A DNA stretch of 64,000 bases from Whalleya microplaca (GCA_022497155.1 MU385729.1:186001-250000), one strand, 5' to 3'. Positions 34,709-48,555 are shown, numbered from the stretch's first letter. Program-made: numbers and translations. The notes: generated from the sequence alone by a model not told the origin.

Positions 34709-36394
34709 CTAAGCGGCAGCCTTCTTTTCCTCAGCCGGGGAACTTTCCTTTTCCTTCTTCTCTTCCTTCACGGTGTCCTTCCGAGAGATCGCCGGCGAAA
34801 TCGCCGTAGGACTGCTGACAGTATCTCCGCCGGTAATACCCGCCTCCTGTCCGGAAGTGTCGATCTTCTCCACCTTGACGGGTGTGTCGCTCACCGATGA
34901 GGGCTGACTTTCATATGCCGGACCAGTAGCGCCCGCCGCGACGCGGATGGCGTCAAACCACTTCTGAGCGTCGGCGGCGGAGTGGGCTTTGAAGGCGAGC
35001 TCGGATGACCCCGCAAGCTTGCTACTAATACTCTTGCTCTTATCCTTTCCTTTGACACTGAACTTCTCGCCACTAGGGGCACCAAGGACAGCCTCAGGGA
35101 GGTAGATAGAGAGCTCGGGTTTGGGGTCCGCTCGCAGGTTGTCGTCATCTTTGAACTCGTGCAAAAACTTCGATGGTGTGACGACGTAGTATGCAGATTG
35201 TGTGCCCCATGAGAGCTTATTACGTGATTTGCGTTCCAGGCTACCTTCAACGAGCGGCTTGGTTGAAGAGTGACTTTGGTTAGGGAAGGTAACCGCGTCG
35301 ATGCTCCTCGGCGGGTCATTGGGATCAACGAGGCGATGGCCCTCTCGGGTCTTAAAGCCATTCCATTCAAAGTCTCCAGGGATTCTCTGCGCGGCACCGA
35401 GCATATCTGTGTACAGCGCTCTGGTCTTCTCAGCTTGACCACCGGCAACCTGGTTGAAAGCTTCCATGCCCGACTGGATCGTCTGAATCACATGAGCCTC
35501 GAAGGCCTGAAAGCTATCTTGGACATTGATAAGATCATTCCTATGATTGTTCTCTTCGATAATTTGGTCTACGGACGTTCAGGGTTAGTGCATTTCTTAC
35601 TACACAGGCTCCAGACGTGGCCAGAACCTAAGAGTCGATTCCAGATCTCAAGTACGGATCTTACTTCAAGAGACATCACGATATAGGGGATTAAGAGCTT
35701 TGGGAGATACTTACGATTCAGCCTGTAAAAAACTTGACGCTGAATAACATAGGGGTCATCGGCAGGAGTCATCTTCCCGCCAGTAGACTCGAAGGAGGCA
35801 GTGTGCTGGCCAAGCAGCTCAATGTGCTTCTGGGTATTGTTCCTGGCCTTCTCGATCTCCTTTGCGCCCTTCTCGGCGCCGTGCGAGACCTCCTTGTGTT
35901 TTGCTTTGATCTCCTTGTGTAATCGCTCGAAAATAGGAAGTACCGTTCCCTTAATGGTCTTTTCGGTTTCGGCGTTCGAATTGACCAAGGCCTCCAGACA
36001 TGGTTAGCGACTGCATATTGTATAGGGGAGCAGCGCGCAACTTACCTGGGTATTGACGCGCATGTTCTCAAAGAAGCCGGCGACGCCGCCAAGTCCCTGG
36101 TCAAAGTGCGCACCCTCCTTTAGAGGATGGGAGATCGTCTTAAGAACCTTCTCATATTCCTTCGAATGCGCCTTGTGGATTTTCTCTACGGCCCCAATGT
36201 AGTCTTCTAGGTATCCTACGGCATGCTTCCATGCTTGAAGTCTTTCTGTAAGTAGACCGGCAGTCTGGATTCCAAGCGCTGCGGTCAGCGACGATGATTG
36301 AGAGAGAAAAAGCGCATTGCGATCAACTCACAGTAGTAGGGTCAATATCCGGCACTGCTTCGTCACTAAACGTCGTCCCCTGCCGGAGAGGCAT
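34709..36394 (-). CDS. slm1: BAR- and PH-domain protein, Slm1/Slm2 family
   Basis: Predicted 472 aa in four exons: 36394-36332, 36264-36046, 35991-35715, 35568-34709; introns 67, 54 and 146 nt, all keeping phase. Residues about 22-260 form a long helical region (LQAWKHAVGYLEDYI, LPIFERLHKEIKAKHKEV, VIQRQVFYRLN) typical of an F-BAR-like domain. A PH domain covers about 291-399 (LVEGSLERKSRNKL, SAYYVVTPSKFLHEF, then DAQKWFDAIRVA). The tail is Ser/Thr/Glu/Lys-rich and ends EEKKAAA. In yeast, Slm proteins bind PI(4,5)P2 at eisosomes and MCC patches, carry stress signals to TORC2, and are calcineurin targets. The same plasma-membrane role is inferred. The third intron is longer than the others and its acceptor is the least certain boundary. 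Confidence 0.87.
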
Positions 36395-37797
36395 TGTCTT
36401 CGAGTCAACACTCATAATGCTGCCAAGGATTGTATCCTATGTCGACTTGAACGTGAATACCCAATATGCGCTACTAACCGAGATTGCTACGGTACTCTCG
36501 TCTGTCAATAATCAAACCTTACCACTGGGTGGCGTTGCGTGTTGCGCTCGGCTATGTAGATGTGAGGGGATGATATCGGTGAAAAGGGCAATGATGCTAT
36601 TTTGCGCGGGCGGAAAGGTGCTTTCGAGACCGATGTGGTTGGAAGGGCGGCCGATGTCGACCAAGACCTCCTATCTTGAAACAAAGCAAGGAAAGCTATG
36701 ATGAGGGGAGGTGGTCCGACAGTGGATCCCGGCGTCGATCATCGAGCTTTCGCACTGACACGCATGGATCTGAGATGGAGCCAGTTATCGAGATCGTACA
36801 GATGGGTATGAGACAATCCGAGCACCAAGCTGTTCCTTGGCCTGGACAAGCCTAGCTAGGGGTGATTGATTGGAGAATACCTAGTTGGAGGATAGGGAGG
36901 GTGCTGGAGCTTGAGGACGAGATGATAGAGCGAAACAGGAAATCGTGTGAAGACGTGTAGGGAGACTGTGAGGTCATTGAATCACATTGATTGGCATTTC
37001 TAAGCTGCGATTATCTGCACTATTTGGGTCCAAGCTTCCAATTAGCGCCTGCATTCTGCGCGAAGAGGCAAGTTGCGTGAAAGGAAAGGGAAATAGTTGA
37101 CGTCACAGCGTCAGCATCTATTTTATGTAATGCGATGCACCCCTCGCCTCTCGAAATCATTGGTCCCTTCCATCGCTTTATGCACGGCTCTTGAATGATT
37201 TGGTAGCTCCCTCTACGCCACTCGCCTGGATAAGTTGGTCGGTGGTATTTGTAGCACGCTAGAAACTGCTTTAATTGACCGATGTGGAATGCGCTGTCAC
37301 GAATACGACCGTCGGAGAATCCGAATTGAGAGACTGCGAAAATGTTGTGTTCATCACCATATGCACTCGACAGGTACCGCTTACAATACGTGTATCGGGC
37401 GGAGCTGTCCGATTCCAAGTGAGGTCCATTCTGATTACTCCTCATCGCGTGACAGACACTTCATATCCACGCTGCACAAAGTAAGTAGATAATCACAAGA
37501 GTGGAATGGCTCTTCTGATTGTGAGTTGCTGTATTGAGCTTCTAATAAAAACATCATGGGTATATGCCGGTTCTCAAAATTTATGCGTTCATGACAGTCG
37601 CGCAAACCAATGCCAGAGTGTCCGTTGTGAAAAATAGCCCCTTCTAGATAAATAAAAAACCATCACTTCCTGTAACCTGCGATGAACACCAGAACCCCCT
37701 ATATGCTGAAGCAAATGCTAAACGCCTGCCTGATGAAGATGCTCGTAAAATTGCGAATTTGATTTGTAGTGGCAAGGAGGAAGACTTTTAGTGGTAA
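36395..37797. other. Intergenic region
   Basis: 5' flank of the Slm1-like gene and 3' flank of creD. Short frames only; nothing recognised. Confidence 0.55.
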
Positions 37798-39797
37798 TTA
37801 GCCAGTTCGGCCCTGAATGAGTCGTAGTCGTCGTTCGCCGTCGGCGCCGTTGACGCCTGCATGGCCCTGAAAAAAACTGAATCCGGCTATCGAATGAGTT
37901 GAGTGCCGGTTATTTTGCCGAGTCCTCGACGTACTCCTAGATCGGTTGTTGGACGGGGCAGTGGCAGTTACTTCAGTCCGTGACGCCTCCGAAATTGTTG
38001 CCAGTGCCATAGGATCGGTTGTTACTATTCGGGTAGGCGAAGCGGGCGCACTCATTGCGGTGACATAATCTGGAAGTGCGAGTGAGCCTGTATAACTCGG
38101 GGTCCTCGGTAGCGGTGCTCTAGTCGCAGTCGTGTAGCTCGGAACTTTGCTTAGTACTTCTAGATCAGGGAACTCGTTATGCTCCGGCGGCGTGTGGTGT
38201 CCCGCAGGATCACTATGCTCCTCCTCGCTGGTTTGCCGAGATAGTTCCGTTGAGTGAGGCTGCGACGATTCCGCAGTATGATCGCCATCGTGAATAGCAT
38301 TGAATGGAGTAGTGGCGCCCGATCCGGATACGTTTGGCGCATAGAGATTTCCACGCGATTCTTCGAGAGAAACGTTTTGTAACCTAGAGGATAGCGCGGC
38401 AGGCGTAACTGCGATAGTATGCGCCATCGAATTCAGATTCTCCGATGAACCGGCCCGGGACTGGGCATAGAACGGGCTGTTAAGACCGCTTTGCGCCGTG
38501 GGTGTCATGATACCGCTGGGGTCTATGTCATCGTAGAGCTGATCGAGTACGTGCATACCATAGCCTGGAGGGGCCATATTCGTGTTTGATTCGTGATCAC
38601 TTTGTTCGCTAGCCGTTTCTGGTGTCTGAGAGACGAGATTGCCCTCCTCGTCCAAAGGCATGTTTGGCGAGATGAATATGGTGACCGGTAACGTTGCACG
38701 AAGCTAGTCAGATTGTTAAATACCGAACCAACACCTGAACTAAGTAAATACAAGCTCACCTCAGAAATATGACCATCAGGGTTCTTAAGACCAACGGTCA
38801 ACTTAAGCTTATGTCGGATCTTGATGCCGTGAACCGAGCAGTCTTGAAGACACTTCGTCAACCTCTTCGGCAACGGCAACTCCTTGTGGACAACCCATCC
38901 TTCTTGGCCAGTTTCCTCGATATTATCATGCCAGTGATTTTCACGGGTGACCTCGAAATTCCAGGATGTGACGTCGCGATCGTGCTTATATATCTTGGTC
39001 GTGATTGCGTAGCCCTGCACAGTAAACTCCTGGATTTCGATGAGCTTGACGGTGATGTTTCCCATTTCTAAGCCCTTCAGTAGCGGTGTAAAGCGCATCT
39101 CTATGGGTACGTTGCTTCCGAATACGATAGCCTTCTGCGGAACGACCACGGAGTACTCGATCTTGTTAGGCCATATGTTTTCCACACTCATGGCATGGTT
39201 GAACTCTAATGCCGCCGGTTCTAACGTTCGAATAATTCGCAGTCGTTTGTAAGCGTGCAGATTCTTAGCTAATTTTCCTCGGCAGACTGTCGCTTTCAGG
39301 AGGTAAGTGATCCCGGTTTGATAGAGACCCTCGATACTCTCGGCCGTATCACCAGGAAGGAGGAGCTCGAATGGCCATTCATAGTTTCCGGGAGTTAACG
39401 TATTGTGGTGGTTTGATTCGCCAACAAAAGGCGGCCAGCTGTGCTTCATAATAGTAGTCGTCCGGTCCACTTTCTGGTTGTGGATGCCGGATGGCGTCTG
39501 CTTTCCATCGACCCAGGCAATGCGACAGTTGCCTATTAATCGGAGATGGACATCTTCGACTTTCAAGTGCTCCCTTAAACATAAGACCAGGTTGCCCTTC
39601 AGTAACTGGCCAGAAGCCTCGTGTTCCCCACCCCGAAATACGATAAACTCATTTTCAAGACTGTGTCCGAAAAACTTAGCAAACTGCCGTCATGTGCCTT
39701 GGGTAGTAGTGTCAGCTGTCATTGGAGCTTACCGTATCTCGAATAGAGTACAGGCATTCCGGCTAGCTACCGAGGTAAAAGGGTTAAAAGAAGGCAT
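37798..39797 (-). CDS. creD: Arrestin-like protein CreD
   Basis: Predicted 623 aa in three exons: 39797-39733, 39660-38760, 38703-37798; introns 72 and 56 nt, phase-consistent, the first restoring FEIRLENEFIVFRG. The arrestin N and C domains occupy about residues 15-345 (LKGNLVLCLREHLKVEDV, YEWPFELLLPGD, TYLLKATVCRG, IYKHDRD). The tail is disordered and Ser/Thr-rich, with a PPGY motif (367-370) and LPDY (532-535) for binding WW domains of the HECT ligase HulA/Rsp5. In Aspergillus nidulans CreD acts with HulA in ubiquitination linked to carbon catabolite repression and permease turnover, and creD mutations suppress creB and creC mutations. It is the yeast Rod1/Rog3 counterpart. The next recognisable gene upstream, on the same strand, is creC. 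Confidence 0.93.
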
Positions 39798-42700
39798 TGT
39801 GTAACTCGTCCCGTCTAGCTGACGAGTCTACTGACTCGAAAAGTGAAGATGCGCACTCAAGAGAGGGCGACGATCAGCGGTGGTTTGCCAACAACAGGTG
39901 GTGTGTGGTAGGTGAATGCAATGGAGGTTAGGGTTGTTCATAGATACGGGCCCGTCAGTAGTGGACAAGCCGGGAGTAATAAAGCAGACAAACGGCAAGT
40001 GGCACACGGCCCGTGGGACAGCGAGACAGTTTTGCAAGAATGACTGACACAGGAGATACGAGTGCAGCGACTCCTGAGGTGTGGGTACTACTTTTAGTTT
40101 TATCTTTTTTTCCACGAGAAGACGAGAAGGGGTTAGTCCTGTTCGATTTTTAAATAAGGTAGGGGACCTTGATAATTGCGACATGTTGATGACGGGCGCA
40201 GAGGGTCAGTCAGCCAGTGTCGCCGCCGTGCTCGGGAGTCTCGTCCCATTTTTCTGGACTCGTAGACAGGCTTTTGTGATGTTTTCCTCCCATCTGGCCC
40301 AGCATCTCTTGTTTGTGTAATTGTACCTGTACAACCACCGTGGCTAAGCCGTGAAGGGAAGGGGGAGCCAAGGGTATATTGGCGACTTGGCTGCTTGGCT
40401 GAACCTTGAACGCCTACGCAGATGCTACTTTGACCTACACGTATGTATGTGGATGAATGTATGTGTACTGTACTAATTGTGTATGTAGAACGGTGATAGC
40501 CGGCAACGGGGCATGTGGCAGGCAGATCTTTAGGACGAAAGTACACATGTACTGACAACCACGAGCTGACAGACAAGTGCTGGCGGCGGCTGAGTAGCGC
40601 CTACCTTAACCTGCCTTCTGGCCTTGCGACAGATACATGCATATCGGTCAGGTGGGGCTACAAAATCTGCTAACGTTCCATCGATTAGCGGCGGTCCTGG
40701 CGAGTGGGCGCATTGCACCGGGTGGACCAGTTCGGTTTAAGTCGAGAAAATGGTGCGCGAGTCGTGCGATAGAAGCCCGATAGAAGGAGGACCTGACCGT
40801 TCGACTTCCGCAGATGAGCTGATTATAACGATTATAACGGCATAAGACGCCTCTAATCGTTGTAATCGTTGTAGTCGATGCGATGCATCTCTGCTTAATA
40901 CTGGTCATCTCCTTCATCTCCGCACCTCCAATGATACCCCAAATCATTCTGGACTTTTGTTCTCCTCAAATCTACGCGTAACACATCTATCATACTATAT
41001 ATGTCTCTAATATGAGTCTCGTCTACGGATCTGTACGGTCGACAAAAGGTCTACTGAGACTCTGTTATATGGGCCCTCGCGTGTGATAGTGGGCTCAGCA
41101 GGCCCACCCACATAGGTAAACGAAATGCCATAGGACCTACATCGAATATGTATGGTGCTTCAGCTGTTCTGCAAACTTGCAGACATGCAGCGAGCATGTA
41201 ACCCCCCGCTACTTACAGCCGTCGAGGAACTGACCAACGAGCTTTGGACTTCGCAAATCGGCATCTGGAACTGATACACTGCCTTCGACGATCTCAGCAT
41301 GTTGGAAAGGGCAGATGTCTGCGGTCTGCGATGGTTCGTGACACTGTGCCTCGCCGTCTCGCCGAGAAATCCACGAATTTCTGCGTGCGTATGTATGAGG
41401 AATATCTGCTCACCCCGTCCGGGTATTTTTGTCCCGGGTAGGGCTGGCGGTGAATACCGATCCTCACATAACATTCTACTAGTTGGATGTAGTACCTTAA
41501 TAAATGTTTGGATGTTGCGGCTTTAATATATTAATTGCCAGCAGTCCGTTTCTGTCATTTGTGACATGACGAGACGAGACGAGAGGATCGACGAACCGTA
41601 CAAGGTGATCACTTGGTTTACCGCAATGCATCGTTCCTGGCAAAAAAGTCTGGGCTTTATATTTGACGGTCTGTATTTTCGGGTCTCGGCGGCCAAACAA
41701 ACAACCGCACCATCTCAAACTCCTAAAACTACTTTTATTAGCTATTTGCTGCACTTCCTATTCTGGGTATCACTGATCATATTCCGGATGCAAGGAGACG
41801 ATCACATAACAACCTCTACTTTTGGCGATATGCCATAAGCTCTAATCCGTATAAGCCTACTCCGTACCGTTTTTTCCTTCCTGTTTTCTCAGTATGACTC
41901 AATCAAATTGGTCTCATACTATTCGACTATTCGAATTTGCGCAGCCGAAGTCCTGCCGCCACTATTCCCAACTGTGGCTAATGCTGTGTAAGAAACCGTC
42001 TAAATATGTCGAGCTTTGAGTTTTTTAGTACCAGGGACGAGGATCTTATCTGCGTGCCGCATCCATCCATAGGTGGGCATTGATGAATCCGCATAAAGCT
42101 TGATCCCTACTTGGGTGTTCGACGGCTGGACGGGTTCCCATATCGTATCCATAATTCATCAGATCCTCGAAACAGCTCTTCGCCACACAGAGACTGCCAC
42201 TGCATACACATGTATGTCTCTCAATGTTTCTGTTTCGTCAGGAATCTTGAAATAAAACCAGGAGCTCTTGCACCGCACACCTGAGTCCCATCTATTATCT
42301 CCGCTTATAACCCGTGCCCCAATGGGATCACCGCGGCAGAGCCGCCCCGAGAGATAAGGTAACCCGACTGAAACCAAGTCGGTATGTAGCCTCTCTTTCT
42401 CTCTCTTCGCCCTTGCATCCAATCCTACCGGTGCCATGTCAAGCCAGCTTTATTAGCTACAGGAATGTACAGTAGCAGAAGCAGGTAGGAGATCCACTCC
42501 ACCCGTCCACCACCTCTCCTCCTTGACACGTCTTGGGTCCCAAGTGTTCCATTCCAGTCCAGCATCTGGCCTGCCTGTCTTCCTTTGCGATAAGACAGTG
42601 GCCCGGTGACGAGAACGAGAAGACGCACGCTGTGCCGCTCGATCCTTTTTGACCTAGCTCTCTCTCTCTTATACTCTCACCTTGCATGACATGTGAATAT

Positions 42701-44864
42701 CCCGCGGGAGACTCTAGACTCCCAGCCTATGATTCCCGCCTTGGCCCAAGCGTCCTTCTCCCGCCGGACCGGGAGTGGAAAAACCCAACCAACCTCTGTC
42801 TTGAATCGGGGGCCAGCAGGGCAAGTCAGCATTGTGAATCGTGCGTGCACGGTGCTGGGGTCTGGGCCCAAGCCAGCGTCGGCGGATCTTTGGGATCATT
42901 TATTTATTTCCGCAACTCCTGACTCCTGCCTGTCTCGAACAGCAAAAGCAACTAGCCAGCTCCATACGTGCGTAGGTAATCAATCGTATAGGCAATGTTG
43001 TATGTAAGTTCGCAATAATACACAGTAGGTAGGCCCGCCACGCAGGCGGTGAATCAGGCCCGGCATCCAGCGAGCGGCGCCCCCCTCAACGCGGTTTTTC
43101 CCGACGACGCAAAAGTAGCGTGATGGACGAGACCTTTCGAGCGGTGGTCCACATCGGTTGCGTGCCCACTGCCAGCCAGCCAGCCAGCCTTGTGATTCTC
43201 CCTGACCGGCAGACCGGTGGGACCCCCTTCGATTCCATGCCCGAGCGGTGGAGCACACAACAAGTTCAAGCCTTTTTGCATCGCAGATATGTAGTTAGTT
43301 ATATCTGAACTACATACATAACATCCGGTTGCCTCCCACGTGGGGGGCACACACTCCCACTCCCACTCCCTCTGTCGCAGGCGCAGAGACAAAAGATCAT
43401 ACTTACAACGTGCATAGCTCCACCGCGCTGGGTTCCGCGCGCGTGCGCCCCTACATACATTACATGCGCGGTGGTAGTATGTATTACATATGTACATACG
43501 CATTATGTCCGCAGGACGTTGGGTTGGGCTCTGCTACATCCATACTTTGTAAGCACTACATTACATTACATGCCATGCTATGCAGTAGCCTAGTTAGCTG
43601 CGTTCGAACGGGTTACCCTTTCAGAGAATTCGCGCTCCATTTATTCGCTGCCTGGTCCTACCTACATACGCACCGCGCACACACGCTCGCTGCGGCCCAG
43701 ATAGGGCCGAATGCAGAAACCTTGATGAGGCTCTTCCATTTCGGCGGAGACCTCTGACGGGCGCCCGTGCAAGGTACATACCGAAGGAAGGCTAGATCGA
43801 ACCCGCTGTTAGCTACATATCATTGTTAGCTGGGCTGCGCGGTTCTCTGCTGCTGCATATCTATCTAGCACTAACTTATTAGTAGACATGATGAGACGGA
43901 CCGCATAACCTTACCTACCTAACCTACTGCAAGAAGATGATGATGACGGGGCTAACGAAGGTGAATAATATTAAATTAGCGCTGTCAGGAAATCTCATCT
44001 ACCCACTTGGTTCAACCCAGTCCAACGGCAAGGTTTTGACGCATACATGCTAAGCAGGTAGTAGATGGGTATTCTCGCCTAGTGGCGGAAGAGGAGGCTC
44101 ATAATAAAAGTGACTCCTTATTACCTATCTGCGAGATACGCAGCGGTCTCGTTGACTAACATACATACCTGCCTACGTCGTCACCGTCGTCTTGGTACAT
44201 GTCTGCCTACCTACTAACCAACCTACGTACGTACATAGCAAGCGTCATCCCGTCCTAGTAGGTATTATACACCTTACGTTATGATCAATATGCATTATCA
44301 ACGGTAACTCCCTCACGACGCAGAAGCCGTCACGTAGAGTTGCAATACATACATATGTCCATACATTACATAACCCATGAACACGAACGGTTTTCTTCAC
44401 ACACACGAAACCTTGCCACAGACAGCACAGCGCCTGGGTAGAATTCGAAAAGACTCCAGTCGACTGCATGCGTATCTGTTTCGTAACTCACACAACTACC
44501 GGGTCCACACAATACGCCGAGAAGCCACCGGACACGGTTCCTGGTCGATCCATGGGCCTGCCTGCCTGGCAGGGCTATTCCTATTTTTGTTTTCGTTTTC
44601 GTTTCAACGACATCTTGATAATACATAATCTGTAGGCGAAATGCTCCATCCCATCCCGGTGTGAATGAAGTTCTGCAACCAAACGAAGATTCCCACACCT
44701 CCTCCCGCCGTAATCTCAATGAACGGTACATACGAAGCCCATCCATGCTTTGGAGCCCAACAAGTCTAGCATACGCAACGCTATTGAATTACGCAATAAG
44801 AGACAACCAACCAATCGATATATCCACATCATATATGCCACCAACGTAGATTTTCTCCTGGGAC
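39798..44864. other. Long 5-kb intergenic region between creD and creC
   Basis: No coding sequence recognised despite many short frames. It contains TACC/TACG-rich simple sequence (43890-44240), ACTCCC repeats near 43360 and TC runs near 42660. It must include the creD promoter. Long noncoding 5' leaders or an undetected small gene cannot be excluded. Confidence 0.5.
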
Positions 44865-47066
44865 CTACCGTGGAGTTGCTTGGCCCGGCGAATCTGAGGG
44901 TCGGCTCCAAGTTTTAATGTGACCTGCGGCGATATATATCTCAGTACGAATCGTCTCCATAAACTAAGGCAAAGCTTACCTGTTTTACATGCCGTCATGA
45001 TGGCGTCTTCGGTGAATTCGATCCAGCAGAGCGGGTCCTTATCGGCCACCTTTGTCAATACAGGAGGTAATATCGCAGTCCTTGACCGCGGCTCGACCGG
45101 ATGACTGATGACCTTATCTTCCTCACCCTCGAGCGCCGAGACAATCGAGTTCGACCGTAACTGACTACCTGCGGTGCCTTGGGTCTCAGCACGTTGCAAT
45201 GCCGGCAGTCGAGATGAAACAGAACCACGTTGACGATTGGTTGTCTAGTGAGCCATATTAGTGATTTGAAATAGAAATTGGATGAAGGCCAAAGGAGGGA
45301 CTGACTGCCTTAGGTTTGTGTAACATGCCGACATTGAAATCCCATAGGCATAACCGGCAATCCTCACCCACGCTGCCAAAGCGATAGATTCTCTCGTCAC
45401 ACCTCCATGGGTCAAACGCAACGGATGTAACCCATGATTGATGCCCTTGGCATCGTGCGATGAGTGTCGTCTCTGAGGGACACCAGATAGTAATTAAATC
45501 GTCCTGTCCTCCCGTCAGGACATACTTTCCGTCCGGGGACCAGCATACACAGGTAAATCCACCATAGTATGCATTGTACACCCCGAGGAGCCTATTTTCC
45601 GCTTAGAAGGGCAATTCTAATCTTGGTACATTTTGGGACTCACTCTTCTTTAAGATAATCGATTATTCGCATTGTGCCGTCTTCGGATACCACGGCCAGG
45701 TGGCGATTGTCAGGTGAGAATTCAAACGCGTTGATTCTTTGATTTGAGAGTTTCCAAATAGACACAGGGTTGCTTTTCTGGTTCTTGGAGTGAACCGATT
45801 TGAGGACGTTGATTTCCTTAAAGTGATTTACGACTTTAGGGGTTGGTATCTCTCCGTTAGGTTTCGTCTCTTCCTCTTCAGAGCTGAAGGTTGCGTCCTC
45901 TTTCTCCTTATCATATACGACCAGCGACCCATCCATATGCGCGGCGAGAAACAGGTTCTCGGCCCCAGGAATCCAGCGTATTTGAGAAACCGGCGTTTTG
46001 TTGATAACACCCTATACCACGTTAGCTAGCATCTCTTCTATCAGAAATATCTCAAACTTTACATTCTTATTTAGCCTTGTATACCGCTGGGACATAGGCT
46101 CCCACCAGATAATCTCGCCGGTCGAGAACCCCATGATGATATCGATGTGGCTCAGACTCTTCGTGGTCAGATTTATATCATGGCTCAAGCAATGTGCCTT
46201 CGTAAACAGTATTTTCGTTAAGTAATCAGCCTTTGTCGACGAGGACATATCCAGCCATTGAAAAGCGCGGTTGACGTTGGCAAAGGCGAATAACCCATTG
46301 CTCGGTCTATCCGAGAGCTTCTTGTTGAGCGATTCGTTGATGATGACACGCGATATAAAGGACGAGTTACTTTTAGTCATATTATTCTTGGGTTTACGTC
46401 GCTTGTTGGGGTCCTTCGTCTTCTCTGGTACAAGCAAGGTGTTACCATCTCCAAAAGCAGGTGCCGAAACGGCCGTTATAGATGTCGATGGTCCTCCATC
46501 GCTCATAGAAGTGCCCCGACCTTCCCCATCGCTACTCAGTTTCGCGTCATTAGAATACCGTCCTTCGTTCGGGTGTTCGGCTATGCTCGGCGAGAGTGTT
46601 GTGGTCGAGATCAGCTTTTCGGAAATGGGAGGCGGTGCTCGGTGCCCTAAGCTAAAGAGCGAAACTCTGGTTCCGGCGGAAGCAGGCTGCGGCGTCGTCG
46701 CGAGCGGGTTTGGGTTTACGATGGGTGCTTCTGAGGGATGCGGCGGTGGTGTAGCAAGGAGAAGGTCTTCCTTCAGCACGTATGTTCCTATTCTAGAGCT
46801 TCAGCGCCAGGATTCGCACATGTTGAAGCGGCGGTACAGGCGTACCCTCCCCAGCTAGGAATTGATCTTCCGGATGCGACAGGATATTGTTCGTCTCGAT
46901 CATGGGGGTCGCATGGCCAGCAGCGACAGCGGCATTGTATGCGGCCTGGGTAGGATACCTCGGCGGAGGCGGTAGTACACTACATATAGATGCGGGTTAG
47001 CTGTCTGCGAGGGACCATAGTCGAGGAGCACAGCATAGACATAGTACCAAAACAGGCTTACAACAT
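44865..47066 (-). CDS. creC: Catabolite repression WD40 protein CreC
   Basis: Reconstructed as 613 aa in seven exons: 47066-47062, 46979-46846, 46787-46063, 46011-45644, 45591-45306, 45244-44980, 44923-44865. Introns are 82, 58, 51, 52, 60 and 56 nt, all in phase. The first exon holds only five coding bases (ATGTT). Joined, the protein starts [11 protein letters not shown] and has a Pro-rich N-terminus, the linker [21 protein letters not shown], then WD40 repeats ([69 protein letters not shown]) and a last repeat GHIKTWSRP. CreC forms a complex with the deubiquitinase CreB and stabilises it, opposing CreD-HulA in carbon catabolite repression. The 45305 donor (GTCAGT) is the weakest splice site. 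It diverges from gem1. Confidence 0.93.
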
Positions 47067-48555
47067 GGCGGAGGTTTACTGAATACCAATTACACGGCTG
47101 CTCCAACTCCAGGATAGGGATCAGGATGTCGTGTAATGGATGTAATGTCAAGTATATTCGGTAATGTCATCTAAGCCGCGCAGGCAGCGCAGGCAGCGCA
47201 GGCAGCGCAGACAATGGGAAGCAAGATCCGCGGTCTTTCTACCTAGTTCGGATGAAAAGCGCGAAATAAGACGAAGAGGACGGGTGGATGCTTAGATGGT
47301 GAGCGTTATAAGCTAGATTCAATAAATCAAGAGGAATATACAACTAGATTGGATGAATGACAAGACCTCGAAGCCGAGGACAAGGCTGCAAAGACCGCAA
47401 TGCTAGAGAGAAGAGAGATGTAGGAGAGATGCAGGTAGATCGGTTCCTAGGTATGATGTTGTTTTCGCGTGCATATCGCTTGCATGAGAGCTGTAACCTT
47501 GAAGTGTGTATCTGAAGGAACAGGGATGCCGAGCCTCCTGCGGAAGATGGTGTGGGGTAATCTGTAATAAGCATGGTGGTTTCCTGGCTTGCCTGACTGC
47601 ACCCGGGCTGCACCTGGCAGGACCTGGGTGTTCGCATGAGGGGAAAGGCCGAGCGGGCGCGAGCTTATTATTATTAGGCAGCGGGAGACAGGCAATTGGG
47701 AAAGCTCGACAGTTCGTCATCCCAAGGGACTTGCAAGTGCCATGCACGAAGGGCATTTACCCCATACCTATAAGATTATAGGGTCAACTATATTATAGAT
47801 TGTACCTACCGTCTTCAATCTTCAATACACACCTCATGTACCCGTAGATACGCATACATGCATGCATGTGTGTAGACTATCCGATTAATAACTATCTCCA
47901 TACATAATTCTTTACCAAACTACCTATGTAGTTTCTCATAAATAATTGAAACCAGAAATAAACAATTATGAAAAAGAAGAAAAGAAGTAAAGGAGAATTA
48001 TGAGAATAGCTACCAACAAATAAAATGAAATGAGAAACAAAATAAAAGAGACTTCCCGGAATGACAGGTTGCAGACCGCCACAGTCGGCTAAACCAATCA
48101 ACTGTACTTCAGCTTGCACGGTGGTTGCAGCGCATTACGTAGGTACGGATGTACCGACAGCATTTATCTTTTTTATCTCTTTTATCTCTATCTTCATTAG
48201 TCGGAACATCTGGATTCGCTGGCTGGAATCGACTATTGAAATTCAAATCGGAATTGTCCAAATTGTCCATCGAACCACTGCGTCCACATGCACATCTCCA
48301 ACACCCTCTCACCTGCAAACTGCATGGAAGCGGAGAACACCAATCCCCTTCCAAGACCTTTATAGCCCGCCCAAATAGCAGATCTCTTGTTGGTTAGGCC
48401 TTGCTTGTCTTTACCGGGCTTCCCATCGCCGTTCTCCGTTTGCCGTTCTAGTTCTACATATGTACCACCACAGCCAGTAGTTTGGGAATGGCATCGTGAC
48501 AGCGGATCTCTCAGCAGATCTCTCGCTCTCCCTCAACTACCGTACCCGGATCAGG
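47067..48555. other. Divergent promoter region of creC and gem1
   Basis: About 1.5 kb. It holds a 9-nt tandem repeat at 47178-47213, about 110 bp upstream of the creC start, and otherwise AT-rich simple sequence. No gene recognised. Confidence 0.55.
47178..47213 (+). repeat. 9-nt tandem repeat, four copies
   Basis: Unit GCGCAGGCA is repeated three times exactly and once as GCGCAGACA, in the immediate 5' flank or leader of creC. Confidence 0.8.
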
